Assembly: GCF_022213955.1 (NCBI RefSeq)
Contig: NZ_JAKNTW010000003.1
Location: 1-64,000 of the forward strand
Length of the DNA stretch: 64,000 nucleotides
DNA from: Dolomitihabitans soli
GTDB taxonomy: Bacteria > Actinomycetota > Actinomycetes > Streptosporangiales > Streptosporangiaceae
Direction of reading: 5' to 3'
In this document: piece after piece, positions 32,687 to 41,195 of the stretch
Layout of the letters: each line of letters starts with the position of its first letter
Position numbering within the stretch: the first letter of the stretch is position 1
Made by a program: the position numbers and the translations under genes
The notes under the pieces: model-generated
Databases searched by the model: none
What the model saw: the letters and a program-made list of their open reading frames with translations, nothing else
What the model was told of the DNA's origin: nothing

Positions 32687-33385
32687 ATGCCGACCACGCC
32701 GGCTCCGGGTACGGTGGCGCCCGCCGTCCACCTGCTGGCAGGCGCGCTGAGACGAGCGCTGCTGGAGGAGGGCGGCGGGTTCCGGCTGGCACGCGTCCTG
32801 CCAGGTCGCGAGGACTCCTGCGCCGGGCTGGCCGCTGTGCGGGTGCTGGGTGCCGACGCGCTCGCGCCGTTCGTGGTGAAAGGGCTCGCCCTGCCGGCGC
32901 AGGACGCGGCACTGATCCGGGCTGCGGTGCGGGCTCACCCCGCGCCGCAGGAGCCCGAGCGCCAGGTCCTGCTCTGGGGGATCAGAGACGCGGCGCTGGT
33001 ACGCGGGCTGGCCGTGTCGGGGGTGGACGCCACCGGCTGGGAGGGACTCGCCCCCGCGGGGTCGACCGCCCATCTCCTGAGGCTGCCGTGGGTGGCGATG
33101 GCCGCCGAATTGGTGCGGGTGGCCGGTGCGGCGCCCCCGTTCGCCGAGGAGGCCGTGCACGCGCAGTTGGCCCGCAGCCATCTTGACATCAGCCGCGGAC
33201 TGGTTCGAGCGCTGCTACGCCGGGACCTGCCCAGCGCCGCCTGCCTGACCCGCTGGCTGGCGCCCGCCGGCGAGCAGCTGACGACTCCGGCCCTGGACTA
33301 CCTGGAAATCGCCGGAGCGGACGACCCCCGCGTGTCCCTGGACACCGCCATCGCCAGGCGCCTGACGACCGGCACATCGCCATGA
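32687..33385 (+). CDS. Hypothetical protein, second gene of the peptide operon
   Basis: A 232-residue Ala/Leu-rich, mostly helical protein of no recognised family. It contains LAGALRRALLEEGGGFRLAR, then a central region VLLWGIRDAALVRGLAVSGV and a C-terminal YLEIAGADDPRVSLDTAIAR. There is no signal peptide or membrane helix, so it is probably cytosolic. The only Cys residues are in DSCAGL and AACLTRW. The ATG at 32687 lies 5 bases after the peptide's stop codon, and a GTG eight codons earlier is the alternative. Its stop overlaps the ATG of the third gene. Confidence 0.75.
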   Translation: MPTTPAPGTVAPAVHLLAGALRRALLEEGGGFRLARVLPGREDSCAGLAAVRVLGADALAPFVVKGLALPAQDAALIRAAVRAHPAPQEPERQVLLWGIRDAALVRGLAVSGVDATGWEGLAPAGSTAHLLRLPWVAMAAELVRVAGAAPPFAEEAVHAQLARSHLDISRGLVRALLRRDLPSAACLTRWLAPAGEQLTTPALDYLEIAGADDPRVSLDTAIARRLTTGTSP

Positions 33386-34392
33386 CGCGCGCGAACACCC
33401 CCATCAGCCCGCAAGGCGACCACGACGATGCGGCAGATCGGAGCCGGAACGTGGAAACGGAGACCGACGCCGCGGCGGCACGTCTGGCCCACCAGGTCGG
33501 CGAGCGGGCACTGGCCTGGCTGGAGTGCATGCGCGGCAGCTTCGCCCTGACCGCCGAGACGCCCGACGACCACGTCGAGGGACAGGCGCTGAAGTCGCTG
33601 GCCGAACTGGCGCTCGCGGCCGGCATGGTGCGCCGCGAGGCGATCGCCGGGCCGCAGTGCGCGGACACCGCCGGCAGACTGCTGGACTTCGGCTGGCGGC
33701 AGGTCGGGCGGGGCGACCTGTTGTACCGGCTGCAGGCGCGCACCCCCGCGGCGACCTATCCGATGGAGATTTACGCGCCGTTCGCCGCCGCCGGCTACCG
33801 CCACGAGCGTATGGACCGGCTGGCCGCTCATCTTCTCGGCCTGCGCGCGTCCCGGGTGATCGAGCACGTGCCCAACCGCCGCCTGGCCGTGGTGGCCGCC
33901 GCCGCCACGATCGGCGTAACGGTCCCGGACGACGTCGCCGCCATGATCGGTCAGACCTGGCTCGGCGGCACCCCGGAACCCTGGATGCTGGACGCCGGCA
34001 ACGCCTACGGCGTCACACACACCGTCTTCCACCTGACCGACTGGGGCGGGCGCCCCGAAGGACTGCCGCAACGGCTTCAGGACTACCTTCACCAGTGGCT
34101 GCCGGTGTGGGCGGAGGTGTTCTGCGAGACCCGGCTGTGGGACCTGCTGCTCGAAATGCTGATCGTCGGCACCTGCCTGCAGCGGCCGCTGTTCTTCCCC
34201 GCCGTCTGGGAACGTGTCGCCGCCGCCCAGCGCGCCGACGGCATGATGCCCAATGGCCTAACCACGCCCCCCGCCGACCCGCACGCCGCCTGGCGCAACC
34301 ACCACCATCCCACCATCGTCGCCGTCGTGGCCGGAACCCTGACCCTCTCGCGCGCCATCTCCCACGCGACCACCGCCGGAGGCGAGGCGTGA
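33382..34392 (+). CDS. Hypothetical helical-repeat protein, third gene of the peptide operon
   Basis: A 336-residue protein that looks like an alpha/alpha-repeat domain. Notable segments are GERALAWLECMRGSFALTAE, YPMEIYAPFAAAGYRHERMD, VIEHVPNRRLAVVAAAATIG, MLDAGNAYGVTHTVFHLTDW and a second half with LWDLLLEMLIVGTCLQ. The His, Asp, Glu and Cys residues in these last motifs could form a metal or active site, as in terpene-cyclase or lanthionine-synthetase-like toroids, but I cannot assign a family with confidence (it may be the RefSeq DUF6895 group). ATG overlaps the preceding stop, and its own stop overlaps the next GTG. Confidence 0.75.
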   Translation: MTRANTPISPQGDHDDAADRSRNVETETDAAAARLAHQVGERALAWLECMRGSFALTAETPDDHVEGQALKSLAELALAAGMVRREAIAGPQCADTAGRLLDFGWRQVGRGDLLYRLQARTPAATYPMEIYAPFAAAGYRHERMDRLAAHLLGLRASRVIEHVPNRRLAVVAAAATIGVTVPDDVAAMIGQTWLGGTPEPWMLDAGNAYGVTHTVFHLTDWGGRPEGLPQRLQDYLHQWLPVWAEVFCETRLWDLLLEMLIVGTCLQRPLFFPAVWERVAAAQRADGMMPNGLTTPPADPHAAWRNHHHPTIVAVVAGTLTLSRAISHATTAGGEA

Positions 34393-35483
34393 GCGAAGCC
34401 CCCTCGCTCACCGACCTCCTCTGCGGAGAGGTCCACACACTCGTCGAGTCCGGGCACGCCCCCGCCGCGATCGGCGTCGCCCTACGCGGGTCCGACCAGG
34501 CCATCGTCACCGCCGGCCACCGCGCCCACCCGCGCAGCCGGCCCGCTGTCCCGGCCGGTAGAGCCGCAGGAACAGCAGCCGAAACAGCGGGCGGGGTGGG
34601 GCCCGGCACGCTGTTCGCGCTGGGCTCGATCACCAAGACGTTCACCACGCTGCTGCTCGCCGAGATGGCCGCCACGGGTGCCGTCTCCTACGACGACCCG
34701 ATCGGCGCCCACCTGCCCGCCGAGGCCATGCCCCGCAGCAGCGCGTCCGCCATCACGCTGGGCCAGCTCGCCACGCACAGCGCCGGCCTGCCGCGCCTGC
34801 CGCGTGGCTTCCGCCGCCACAGCCTGCCGTACCTGCTGTCCGACCCCTATGCCCGCTACCGCGTCGAGGACCTCCACCGGGCCACCTCCCGCCTCAACCC
34901 ACCTCGCGACCCGCCGCAGGTGCGCTACTCCACCTTCGGCATCGCCCTGCTCGGCCACCTCCTCGCCCGCGCCGCCGGCACGCCCTACCCCGAACTCCTC
35001 GCTGTACGGATCCTCACCCCGCTCGGCATGCGCGACACCCTCGTCCCGTCCAAGGAGGCGCTGGCCCACCAGGCCGCCCGTGGGCACCGCCGCAGCATGC
35101 CCGTCCCGCACTGGCACTTCGACGCGCTGGCGGCGGCGGGCGCCCTGTACTCCACGGGGGCGGACCTGCTGCGCTACCTGCACGCCCAGCTCCACCCCGG
35201 CATCGCGCCGGCCCCACTGGCCGCCGCTATCCTCGCCGGTCACCAGCCCCGCCACCGCTGGCCGCAGGGGGCCGGCAGTGTGAGCCTAGGCTGGAACGTC
35301 CGAGACATGCGAGGCCGCACGTTGCTGTGGCACAGCGGAGGCACCGGCGGGTTCACCGCCTTCACCGGCTTCAGCCCGGACGCCGCAGCGGGCGTGGCGG
35401 TCCTGGCCAACACCGCCCCGACACTGCGCCAACCCGTCATCCACACCGCCCGCCGCCTCTTTCAAGCCGTGGTCTTCGGGTGA
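34389..35483 (+). CDS. Serine hydrolase (class C beta-lactamase-like), fourth gene of the peptide operon
   Basis: A 364-residue hydrolase starting at GTG 34389, which overlaps the previous stop. The nucleophile motif is SITK (LFALGSITKTFTTLLLAEMA). The second motif is YST in VRYSTFGIALLGHLL, where most relatives have YxN. The third is HSG in LLWHSGGTGGFTAFTGFSP. No signal peptide is seen, so it acts inside the cell. Relatives include peptidases, esterases and the PBP-type cyclases that release or cyclise peptides. In this operon it could process or cyclise the product of the first gene. This last point is inference. Confidence 0.85.
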   Translation: MSEAPSLTDLLCGEVHTLVESGHAPAAIGVALRGSDQAIVTAGHRAHPRSRPAVPAGRAAGTAAETAGGVGPGTLFALGSITKTFTTLLLAEMAATGAVSYDDPIGAHLPAEAMPRSSASAITLGQLATHSAGLPRLPRGFRRHSLPYLLSDPYARYRVEDLHRATSRLNPPRDPPQVRYSTFGIALLGHLLARAAGTPYPELLAVRILTPLGMRDTLVPSKEALAHQAARGHRRSMPVPHWHFDALAAAGALYSTGADLLRYLHAQLHPGIAPAPLAAAILAGHQPRHRWPQGAGSVSLGWNVRDMRGRTLLWHSGGTGGFTAFTGFSPDAAAGVAVLANTAPTLRQPVIHTARRLFQAVVFG

Positions 35484-35571
35484 CCGGCTCCGCCCTTTCA
35501 GAGCCCCCTCCGCCGCCGCCGCTGTCGGCCGAGTCCCGGCGCACCTATAACGAGTGCAGGAGTTGTTCGTA

Positions 35572-35880
35572 TCAGGTGGGCGGCCAGTGCCGTAGGGCCA
35601 TGTCGGCCACCATGTGGAGGTCGTCGCGGGTGGCGCCACCGGCGGCCTGAACGGCGATGCCGTTGGCCACGGCCATGAGGTATCGGGCGAGCAGGCCGGG
35701 ATCGGTCCCTGCGGGAAGGTCGCCCTCATCGACGGCCCGCTGGAACCGCTCCTGTAGGAGCGAGATGCCGTTGTTGCGCCAGGCTGCCAACCGGCTCGAT
35801 CCGCTCGATGGTGGTCCGGGTGCCGGTGGAGGCCGTGAGCAGTGCCTCGATCTCGGAGGATGCGGGGAAGGGCGACGTCC
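35572..35880 (-). pseudogene. Truncated and frameshifted TetR family regulator
   Basis: The minus strand encodes a normal TetR C-terminal domain ending: NNGISLLQERFQRAVDEGDL, PAGTDPGLLARYLMAVANGI and MVADMALRHW. Directly upstream, in another frame, lies PASSEIEALLTASTGTRTTI, which is the preceding helix of the same family. The helix between them (the usual ML-to-RDHLAAWR section) is missing and the frame changes at about 35793. The N-terminal DNA-binding helix-turn-helix is absent. The gene cannot make a functional repressor. Confidence 0.65.
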
Positions 35881-36095
35881 AGAGGTGGGGGTATCGGGGG
35901 ATACTCGCACGGCCAGGGCCAAGATTATGCAGAATCCTGCGCCCACCGCGTGACGTTCCATGCGCAACGCCGATGTTGCCCCATTACCCGCGTTGACCTG
36001 GACGATGTCATATCTATGGGGGACCTGCTGCACTCCCTGGCAACGGCAGGCACAAGGCCGACGGTCCCAGGAGACGCGATCAGGGAGGTGGAGCC

Positions 36096-36398
36096 GTGGA
36101 GTTGGGTATCGGGAGCGTGATCGTGCTCGGGCTCTTGTACGCCAACTGGGAGGCGATCGTGAGCGCACGACCGGCATCCGATATCACCGGCACCCTCCAG
36201 GAGATGCGCGACTGGATGCACGCCACCTCCACACGCAAGGCGCTCCCCGTAGGGGACAACTGCGCCTACTGCGTCACGGACTCGGACGGCTTGCAGACGC
36301 GATCGAACTTCGCAAACTTGATCTCATCTCGATGGCCCAAATCCTCCGTCCCCTTTTGGAACACCCGTCTGGTCGTGGACTTCTTCTTGACTACATAG
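36096..36398 (+). CDS. Possible small membrane protein
   Basis: A GTG-initiated frame of 100 codons behind GGGAGGTGGAGCC. It begins with a hydrophobic helix (LGIGSVIVLGLLYANW) followed by a helical stretch and two Cys (CAYCVTD). The last 44 codons are antisense to the better supported gene at 36266-36613, so the natural protein may be truncated or the frame not real. No family recognised. Confidence 0.3.
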   Translation: MELGIGSVIVLGLLYANWEAIVSARPASDITGTLQEMRDWMHATSTRKALPVGDNCAYCVTDSDGLQTRSNFANLISSRWPKSSVPFWNTRLVVDFFLTT

Positions 36399-36613
36399 TC
36401 GATCTTGATCACGATGCAGTTGTTCCCGGAGTGGGTATACAGGGCAGATTTCTCATCTTTCCAGAAGCCGCAGTTTCCGGAGGGCCCGCAGTCTCTGTAA
36501 TCCTTGATGAGAGTCACGTAGAGGGCTGCTGCCGCAACGAGCACTGCAAGGACTGCGGCAACAGCCTGGATCCGCCCAGGGAGATCGTTCCACTTGTCTC
36601 GCACTGACGACAT
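36266..36613 (-). CDS. Small single-pass membrane protein, hypothetical
   Basis: A 115-residue protein with one N-terminal transmembrane helix (AVAAVLAVLVAAAALYVTLI) preceded by a basic segment, and a C-terminal domain predicted outside the membrane with four Cys (CGPSGNCGFW, NNCIVIK, RVCKPSE). The composition (many Lys, Asp, Ser) and lower GC differ from the neighbours, suggesting recent acquisition. The ATG at 36613 is chosen because it places the helix near the N-terminus. An extension in the same frame to 36697 exists. No family recognised. Confidence 0.55.
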   Translation of the reverse strand: MSSVRDKWNDLPGRIQAVAAVLAVLVAAAALYVTLIKDYRDCGPSGNCGFWKDEKSALYTHSGNNCIVIKIDYVVKKKSTTRRVFQKGTEDLGHRDEIKFAKFDRVCKPSESVTQ

Positions 36614-36728
36614 GCCCGCATCCCTTTTATGTGTGGGGCGTTGCCGCTGAGGTTCATCATCATCTACCTGATCACTGCCCCAAAGAGTCAACGCCACCTT
36701 GGGCGAGAGGGTTCCCGCGCTGGAGCGT

Positions 36729-37047
36729 CTATCGGGCCTCGCCGAGCAGAAGCTTCAGCCACAAGTGGCGGGCCTCGGAATGGTGCCAGTTGCCCGCGAA
36801 GGTGTGCTCCGGGTGGTCGAGTTGAATAACCTTGTGGATCAGGTAGTGCCCGCCGTGTGAGATCAGCTCGAAGACCACCGCAGTGCACGGGCAGGTGAAG
36901 TCGTGCACGCGGTAGCGGTCCGGTGCCTGAGGCGTCCAAGAGCTGTACGTGCCCGGGTCGTACGCGGGCGACATGCACCGCCAGCCCGGTGCACTCCCAG
37001 TCGGGGTAGTCCAAGGGGACGCACAGGTCGGATCGAGAAGTCGTCAT
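36729..37047 (-). pseudogene. Hypothetical gene, apparently frameshifted near 36970
   Basis: From the ATG at 37047 (SD GGAGTGCG) the frame reads TTSRSDLCVPLDYPDWECTG and LAVHVAR, which looks genuine. It then becomes Arg/Pro-rich. At the same place another frame opens with YDPGTYSSWTPQAPDRYRVH and continues to FELISHGGHYLIHKVIQLDH and a natural end at LLLGEAR. I infer one conserved gene of about 105 codons with a frameshift, or two overlapping genes. The 81-codon frame alone (36729-36974) lacks a good ribosome-binding site. Its function is unknown. It is divergent from the small GntR gene. Confidence 0.4.
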
Positions 37048-37065
37048 CGCACTCCATGATTGCTC

Positions 37066-37077
37066 TATTACGTAATA
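37066..37077. promoter_or_regulatory. Palindrome between divergent small genes, probable GntR operator
   Basis: Perfect 12-bp palindrome TATTACGTAATA followed by a partial repeat ACGTAA, 43 bases before the gntR GTG. The AT-rich sequence stands out from its surroundings. Confidence 0.55.
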
Positions 37078-37119
37078 ACGTAAAAGTGCAGCAGGGTAAT
37101 AGCGCCTGAATCATGGAAC

Positions 37120-37419
37120 GTGCAAGTTGATCCGCAGTCGTTCACGCCGCTGTACCGCCAGGTGGCGGACTTCCTACGCGCTCAGATCGAGGAGGGCCGC
37201 CTCGGGCCGGGGGAGAAGCTCAAGAACGAGGATCTTCTGGCCGAGGAGTACGGCACCGGCAAGGCCACGATCCGTCAGGCCCTGCGACTCCTCCGCACCG
37301 AAGGCCTCATTGACACTGAGAACAGGCGTGGAAGCTGGGTCCGGCCCAGGCCGGAGCTGACGGTGGTGAGTCTCCGAGGGCGAGCCCAGATCACCACACG
37401 CATGCCGACCGCCCTATGA
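37120..37419 (+). CDS. Minimal GntR family regulator (winged helix only)
   Basis: A 99-residue protein that consists of a GntR winged helix: PLYRQVADFLRAQIEEGRLG, LLAEEYGTGKATIRQALRLL and RTEGLIDTENRRGSWVRPRP. A ligand-binding domain (UTRA, FCD or aminotransferase type) is missing. Only about 15 residues follow the wing. Such short GntR proteins occur in actinomycete mobile elements and may act as constitutive repressors. Whether it was truncated cannot be told. It starts with GTG close to a perfect palindrome. Confidence 0.8.
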   Translation: MQVDPQSFTPLYRQVADFLRAQIEEGRLGPGEKLKNEDLLAEEYGTGKATIRQALRLLRTEGLIDTENRRGSWVRPRPELTVVSLRGRAQITTRMPTAL

Positions 37420-37603
37420 GCCGTGACACGGCGGCATGGCTCGGCCGACTCCTCCGCTTCCAAGAGGCGATCCGTTTTCGTGAACCGCTCCCCGTCCTGC
37501 GTCAGGTCGCGGCCATAGACGCCACGGACAAAGGACGGAGTGTGTGCGCTGATGTGAGGTAGCAGTCGCCACTCGCCTCGGCCGCGTCGAGCTTTCTTGA
37601 ACA

Positions 37604-38874
37604 TCAGGTGCGCAGGGAAACGGCTGTCTCTTTGAGCGCGGTCACTTCCAGCTGAAACTGGGTGACTACCGTCGCCTTCGGGTAAATGTGCTCCAGCGTG
37701 GCGCCGAGACTGGAACTGCGGGCCACGATCGCTGACGAATAGCGCGGGGTGGAGATTGCGGTCAGGCCGTGAGCGACCGCCCGCTCTGGATCACCCAGCC
37801 GTGCGCAGGCGATGCCCAGGTCCAACGCGGTGATCGCTCGCCTGGTCGGTGAGATCCGCAGGTCCCGTCCATACACCTCCATCGCCTGTTCGGCGAAGGT
37901 GTGGGCCTGCTTGTCGTGACCGAGCCACAGACTGGTCGTGGCGGCCACCGACCATGTACGTGCGGCGTCGCTGCTGAACAACCCCCTCGCGTGTGGAGCT
38001 TGCTCCTCGGCTTGGCCACGCAACAGCTTGAGCGCATCGGAGGCTGGATCGGTATGGCCGAGCCGGGCATGCGTGCGAGCCAGTTGCCCCACCAACCGCG
38101 TCTGGGCGACACTTCCCGCCGGCGCCCGAGCAGCACCCTGCCGGGCGGCGCGCAGCGCCTGCTCGGGTTTGTCGTCATACAGCCAGGTCGTGGTCTCCAC
38201 ATCCCAGGCCCACGCCACTGCCTCATCGTGGTTGGCCTGGTCGGCGTGATGACGGGCATCGGCGGCAAAGGCGATCGCGGCTCGCACGTCTCCACGATCG
38301 TGAGCGGCCCAGGCCAGCACCAGCGATAGCCACGCCGCGGTGATGTACACCTCCCGACGCTGTGCGAGCGACATGCGCATACGCAGGAGATCGGCGACGT
38401 GGCGGCGGTCGCCGAGCGCAGCCTGCCACAGCTGATCGGCGCTGTAGCGGGAGTAGTGGTGCCCGTAATCTCCGACGACCTGGTGGAGATGCTCGAGACC
38501 ACTTGGCCCCAGGTCGGTCTCCTCACTGCGGCGGGTCAGTTCGCGGGCCTCGTGTCCCGCCGTCGTGAACAGCCCGGGAGCGATGACGACGGCGGCCCCC
38601 ATCCGTAGAACATCACGACGGTTCGTATGATCACTCCCTGCTGCGTGCGGGGCGTAGTCGGTAGCGAATCCGAGCGCCACCGGTCCGGTTTCGAACAGCC
38701 GGGCGAGCCGGTCTTGGTAGTCGTTGTGAGGGTGACACTCGCTTTCCCGCCGGCGCCAGGTCCGTTCGTCGGCTCTGCGTGAAGGCAGACCGGCTGTCTG
38801 GGTAACGGTGGTGAGTTTTCGATGGCCTCGGGGACGGTCCATCCGCGGGCGAGTCGCGCGCTTTTGAGAAGGCT
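37604..38874 (-). pseudogene. XRE/TPR-type regulator with frameshift in the DNA-binding region
   Basis: The long frame encodes the conserved part of actinomycete regulators of this kind: DYQDRLARLFETGPVALGFA, then a Tat-like motif TNRRDVLRMGAAVVIAPGLF and a TPR domain of about 300 residues. The expected N-terminal recognition part SLLKSARLARGWTVPEAIEN lies in the neighbouring frame (38874 to about 38815), and AGLPSRRADERTWRRRESEC continues it in the main frame. No start codon precedes the first part. I infer a former XRE regulator broken by a frameshift around 38805-38818. The TPR part might still be made from an internal start. Confidence 0.6.
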
Positions 38875-39298
38875 GCGCCCGCAGCAGGCGTGGATTGCCT
38901 GCGCGATGTCGTGCAAGACGTGCGCCTGCTCCGAGGCGGCGGCATGTGCGATCAGCAGCCGGGTGCGGATTGTGACGGCGCATCGTGTGGCGTGAGTCGG
39001 GCGGTGAGCCAGGGGCTGCGACACGGTGGCCTCTTTGTATGCGAGGAGCGGATTCTCACGATCTCTTGTGTGGCTGGGCATGGCAAGGACGCTCGGTGTC
39101 CTTTACGCGGGTTGCAATTGCCCGGTCCCCGTGGTGCGAGAAGGCGGGCTCAGCAGGTGTCGTCACGGCAGGGCGAGCGAACGCGACGATGTCGGTGAGG
39201 GTGGGCTGGTAGCAATGTGAGGTGTCCACGATGAGGGTGGGCATGTCCGTGCGGATCGGGACGTGGGATTCGAGGTTGTGGTCTCTTGCGGCGATCGC
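38875..39298. other. Gap without a supported gene
   Basis: About 420 bases. Several short frames exist on both strands, none with a family-like composition or a good ribosome-binding site. The stretch around 39030-39110 is AT-richer. Confidence 0.35.
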
Positions 39299-40576
39299 CT
39301 ACAGCAGGTCGCGGTCACCGTGGGTGGCCCGGTGCGTCTCCCGGGGTCTGCGGCCGTGGAAGGTGCGGCGCAGGTCGCTCACCCAGGCGTCGGGGTTCTC
39401 CCAGGGGATGAAGTGACCGCCGTGGTCGTGGGCGTTGACGTTGACGTGGTTGAACCAATCGGCCTGCGGGCCGGTCTTGAACGCCCGGACGCGCTCGGCG
39501 GCGGTGTGGATGCCGGGCGGGTTCTCGTACGTGACGAAGGTGAGGCCGACCGGGGCCTGCACGACCGGGGTGCGGTCGTGGGCGGGGGTCCAGGGGTAGC
39601 GGTTGGCATTGGCGTAATAACGCATCGACGTGGCGATGGAGTTGTTCACCCAGTAGATCGTGGCGTGGGTGAGCAGGTCGTCCTTGGTGAAGACGGACTC
39701 GACGTCGCCGCCGTTGTCGCTCCAGGCGTTCCAGCGCTCCAGCAGCCAGGCGAGCAGTCCGGCGGGTGAGTCGCTCAGCCCGTGGGCCAGGGTGGCGCCG
39801 TCGAGCATGTGCACGGCGAGGTGGGACGCCGAGCGGTGGTCCAGCTCGATGATGCGGGCGCGGACGTCGGCGGGCTGGTCGTCGGTGAGGGGCCGATTCC
39901 GGGCGAAGTCCCAGGCGCGGTGGCCGGTGAAGAAGTCGAGCGGCAGCCCGGAGCCGATGTGGATGCCGTACAGCTCGTCGGCGTACTTGTGGCCGAGTTG
40001 GCTGGAGACGATCCCGCCGATGTCGCAGCCCCCGGCGGCGTACTTCTCGTATCCCAGGGTCTCGGTCATCAGGGTGTGCCAGAGGTCGGAGACCTTCCAG
40101 AAGTTGACGTCCGAAAAGCCGGTGAGCGGGCCGGGAAAACCGAAGCCGGGCAGGGACGGCACGATGACGTCGAACGCGTCGGCGGGGTCACCGCCGAACG
40201 CGGCGGGGTCGGCGAGCGGGTCGATCACCTTCGACCAGTGCCAGAACGTCCACGGCCAGCCGTGGGTGAGGATCAACGGGATCGGGCGGGGGCCGCGGCC
40301 AAGCTTGCGCATGAAGTGCACTGGGACACCGGCGACGCTCACCTGGTAGTGCTCGTAGGCGTTGATGGCGGCCTCGGCCTTGCGCCAGTCGTAGCCGTCC
40401 CGCCAGTAGGCGACCAGCTCACGGAGATAGCTGTCCGGGACGCCGTAGGACCAGTCCCCGTTCCCCTCGTCCAGCGGCGGCCGGGTCAATGTGAGACGGG
40501 CGCGCAGGTCATCGAGGACCTTGTCGGGCACATGGATCGGGGTGGGCGCCAGGGGGGAGGCGTGCGGGGTGGTCAT
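39299..40576 (-). CDS. Epoxide hydrolase (alpha/beta hydrolase, EHN domain)
   Basis: A 425-residue enzyme. The N-terminal EHN region (PIHVPDKVLDDLRARLTLTR) is typical of microsomal-type epoxide hydrolases. The oxyanion motif is LTHGWPWTFWHW, and the nucleophile elbow GGCDIGGIVSSQLG carries the Asp. The lid region contains RYYANANRYPW with the ring-opening Tyr candidate, and the catalytic His is in AHDHGGHFIPWE. The reaction is hydrolysis of an epoxide to a diol. The substrate is unknown. The ATG at 40576 has AAGGAA upstream. The gene stands between two decayed regions. Confidence 0.88.
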   Translation of the reverse strand: MTTPHASPLAPTPIHVPDKVLDDLRARLTLTRPPLDEGNGDWSYGVPDSYLRELVAYWRDGYDWRKAEAAINAYEHYQVSVAGVPVHFMRKLGRGPRPIPLILTHGWPWTFWHWSKVIDPLADPAAFGGDPADAFDVIVPSLPGFGFPGPLTGFSDVNFWKVSDLWHTLMTETLGYEKYAAGGCDIGGIVSSQLGHKYADELYGIHIGSGLPLDFFTGHRAWDFARNRPLTDDQPADVRARIIELDHRSASHLAVHMLDGATLAHGLSDSPAGLLAWLLERWNAWSDNGGDVESVFTKDDLLTHATIYWVNNSIATSMRYYANANRYPWTPAHDRTPVVQAPVGLTFVTYENPPGIHTAAERVRAFKTGPQADWFNHVNVNAHDHGGHFIPWENPDAWVSDLRRTFHGRRPRETHRATHGDRDLL

Positions 40577-40779
40577 GGCGTGGTTCCTTACTGGGTCGGG
40601 GAAGCGGTGTCGTCGGCCTGTTGGGTGGTTGGGCGGCGACACCGCGCGATCTCAAGACGTGCGGGCAGCGACGCGGCGAGTGCCTGCCGGTGGTGCGGGT
40701 CGACCAGGCGACCGATGCGCTCCTTTCGCCGCGACGCGACCACCTTGGCACCAGCGCGGACACTCAACGGCTCCAACGA

Positions 40780-41030
40780 TAGGACGCCTACCGGAGGATG
40801 ATCGGCACCCAGCTCAACATCGGTGAGTTCCGCAACCTGGCCCGCCGCGTCTTCTTCGGCGATCTCGGCCGCCTGACGCGCGGTTATGAAAGCGGGGATG
40901 GAGAACCGGCTCAGCGCTCTCGGTCTCGGCCTGAACGCGATCACCTGGGCGCCGCCGTCGACCGGCTGGAGGTCGGTGCCGCCCAGCGGCGCGAACCGGA
41001 GAGTCCAGATCCTGCGGCTCTTCCGATGAG
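40780..41030 (+). pseudogene. Relic of Tn3 family transposase C-terminus
   Basis: The plus strand reads AYRRMIGTQLNIGEFRNLAR and RVFFGDLGRLTRGYE, the conserved C-terminal region of Tn3-type transposases. After a +1 shift near 40890 the neighbouring frame continues AGMENRLSALGLGLNAIT, which is the next conserved block. The WNT motif and the end are degraded. No inverted terminal repeats or resolvase are visible. It is the only transposase remnant found and marks a former insertion in this accessory zone. The rest of 40577-41195 holds nothing recognisable. Confidence 0.6.
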
Positions 41031-41195
41031 GCGGGCCGCTGCGACCTGCGCCGTCCGGCCGACTGTGGACGTTGTGGAGCAACACCGCGCCGGGCGCCAT
41101 CGCGTCGCCGACCGTGCGTGTAAATAAACTTTGACATGGTGTCCGGCACGCTTTACATTGGTTGATGTCAGCTTTGTTTTACATGAGGAGCGGGC

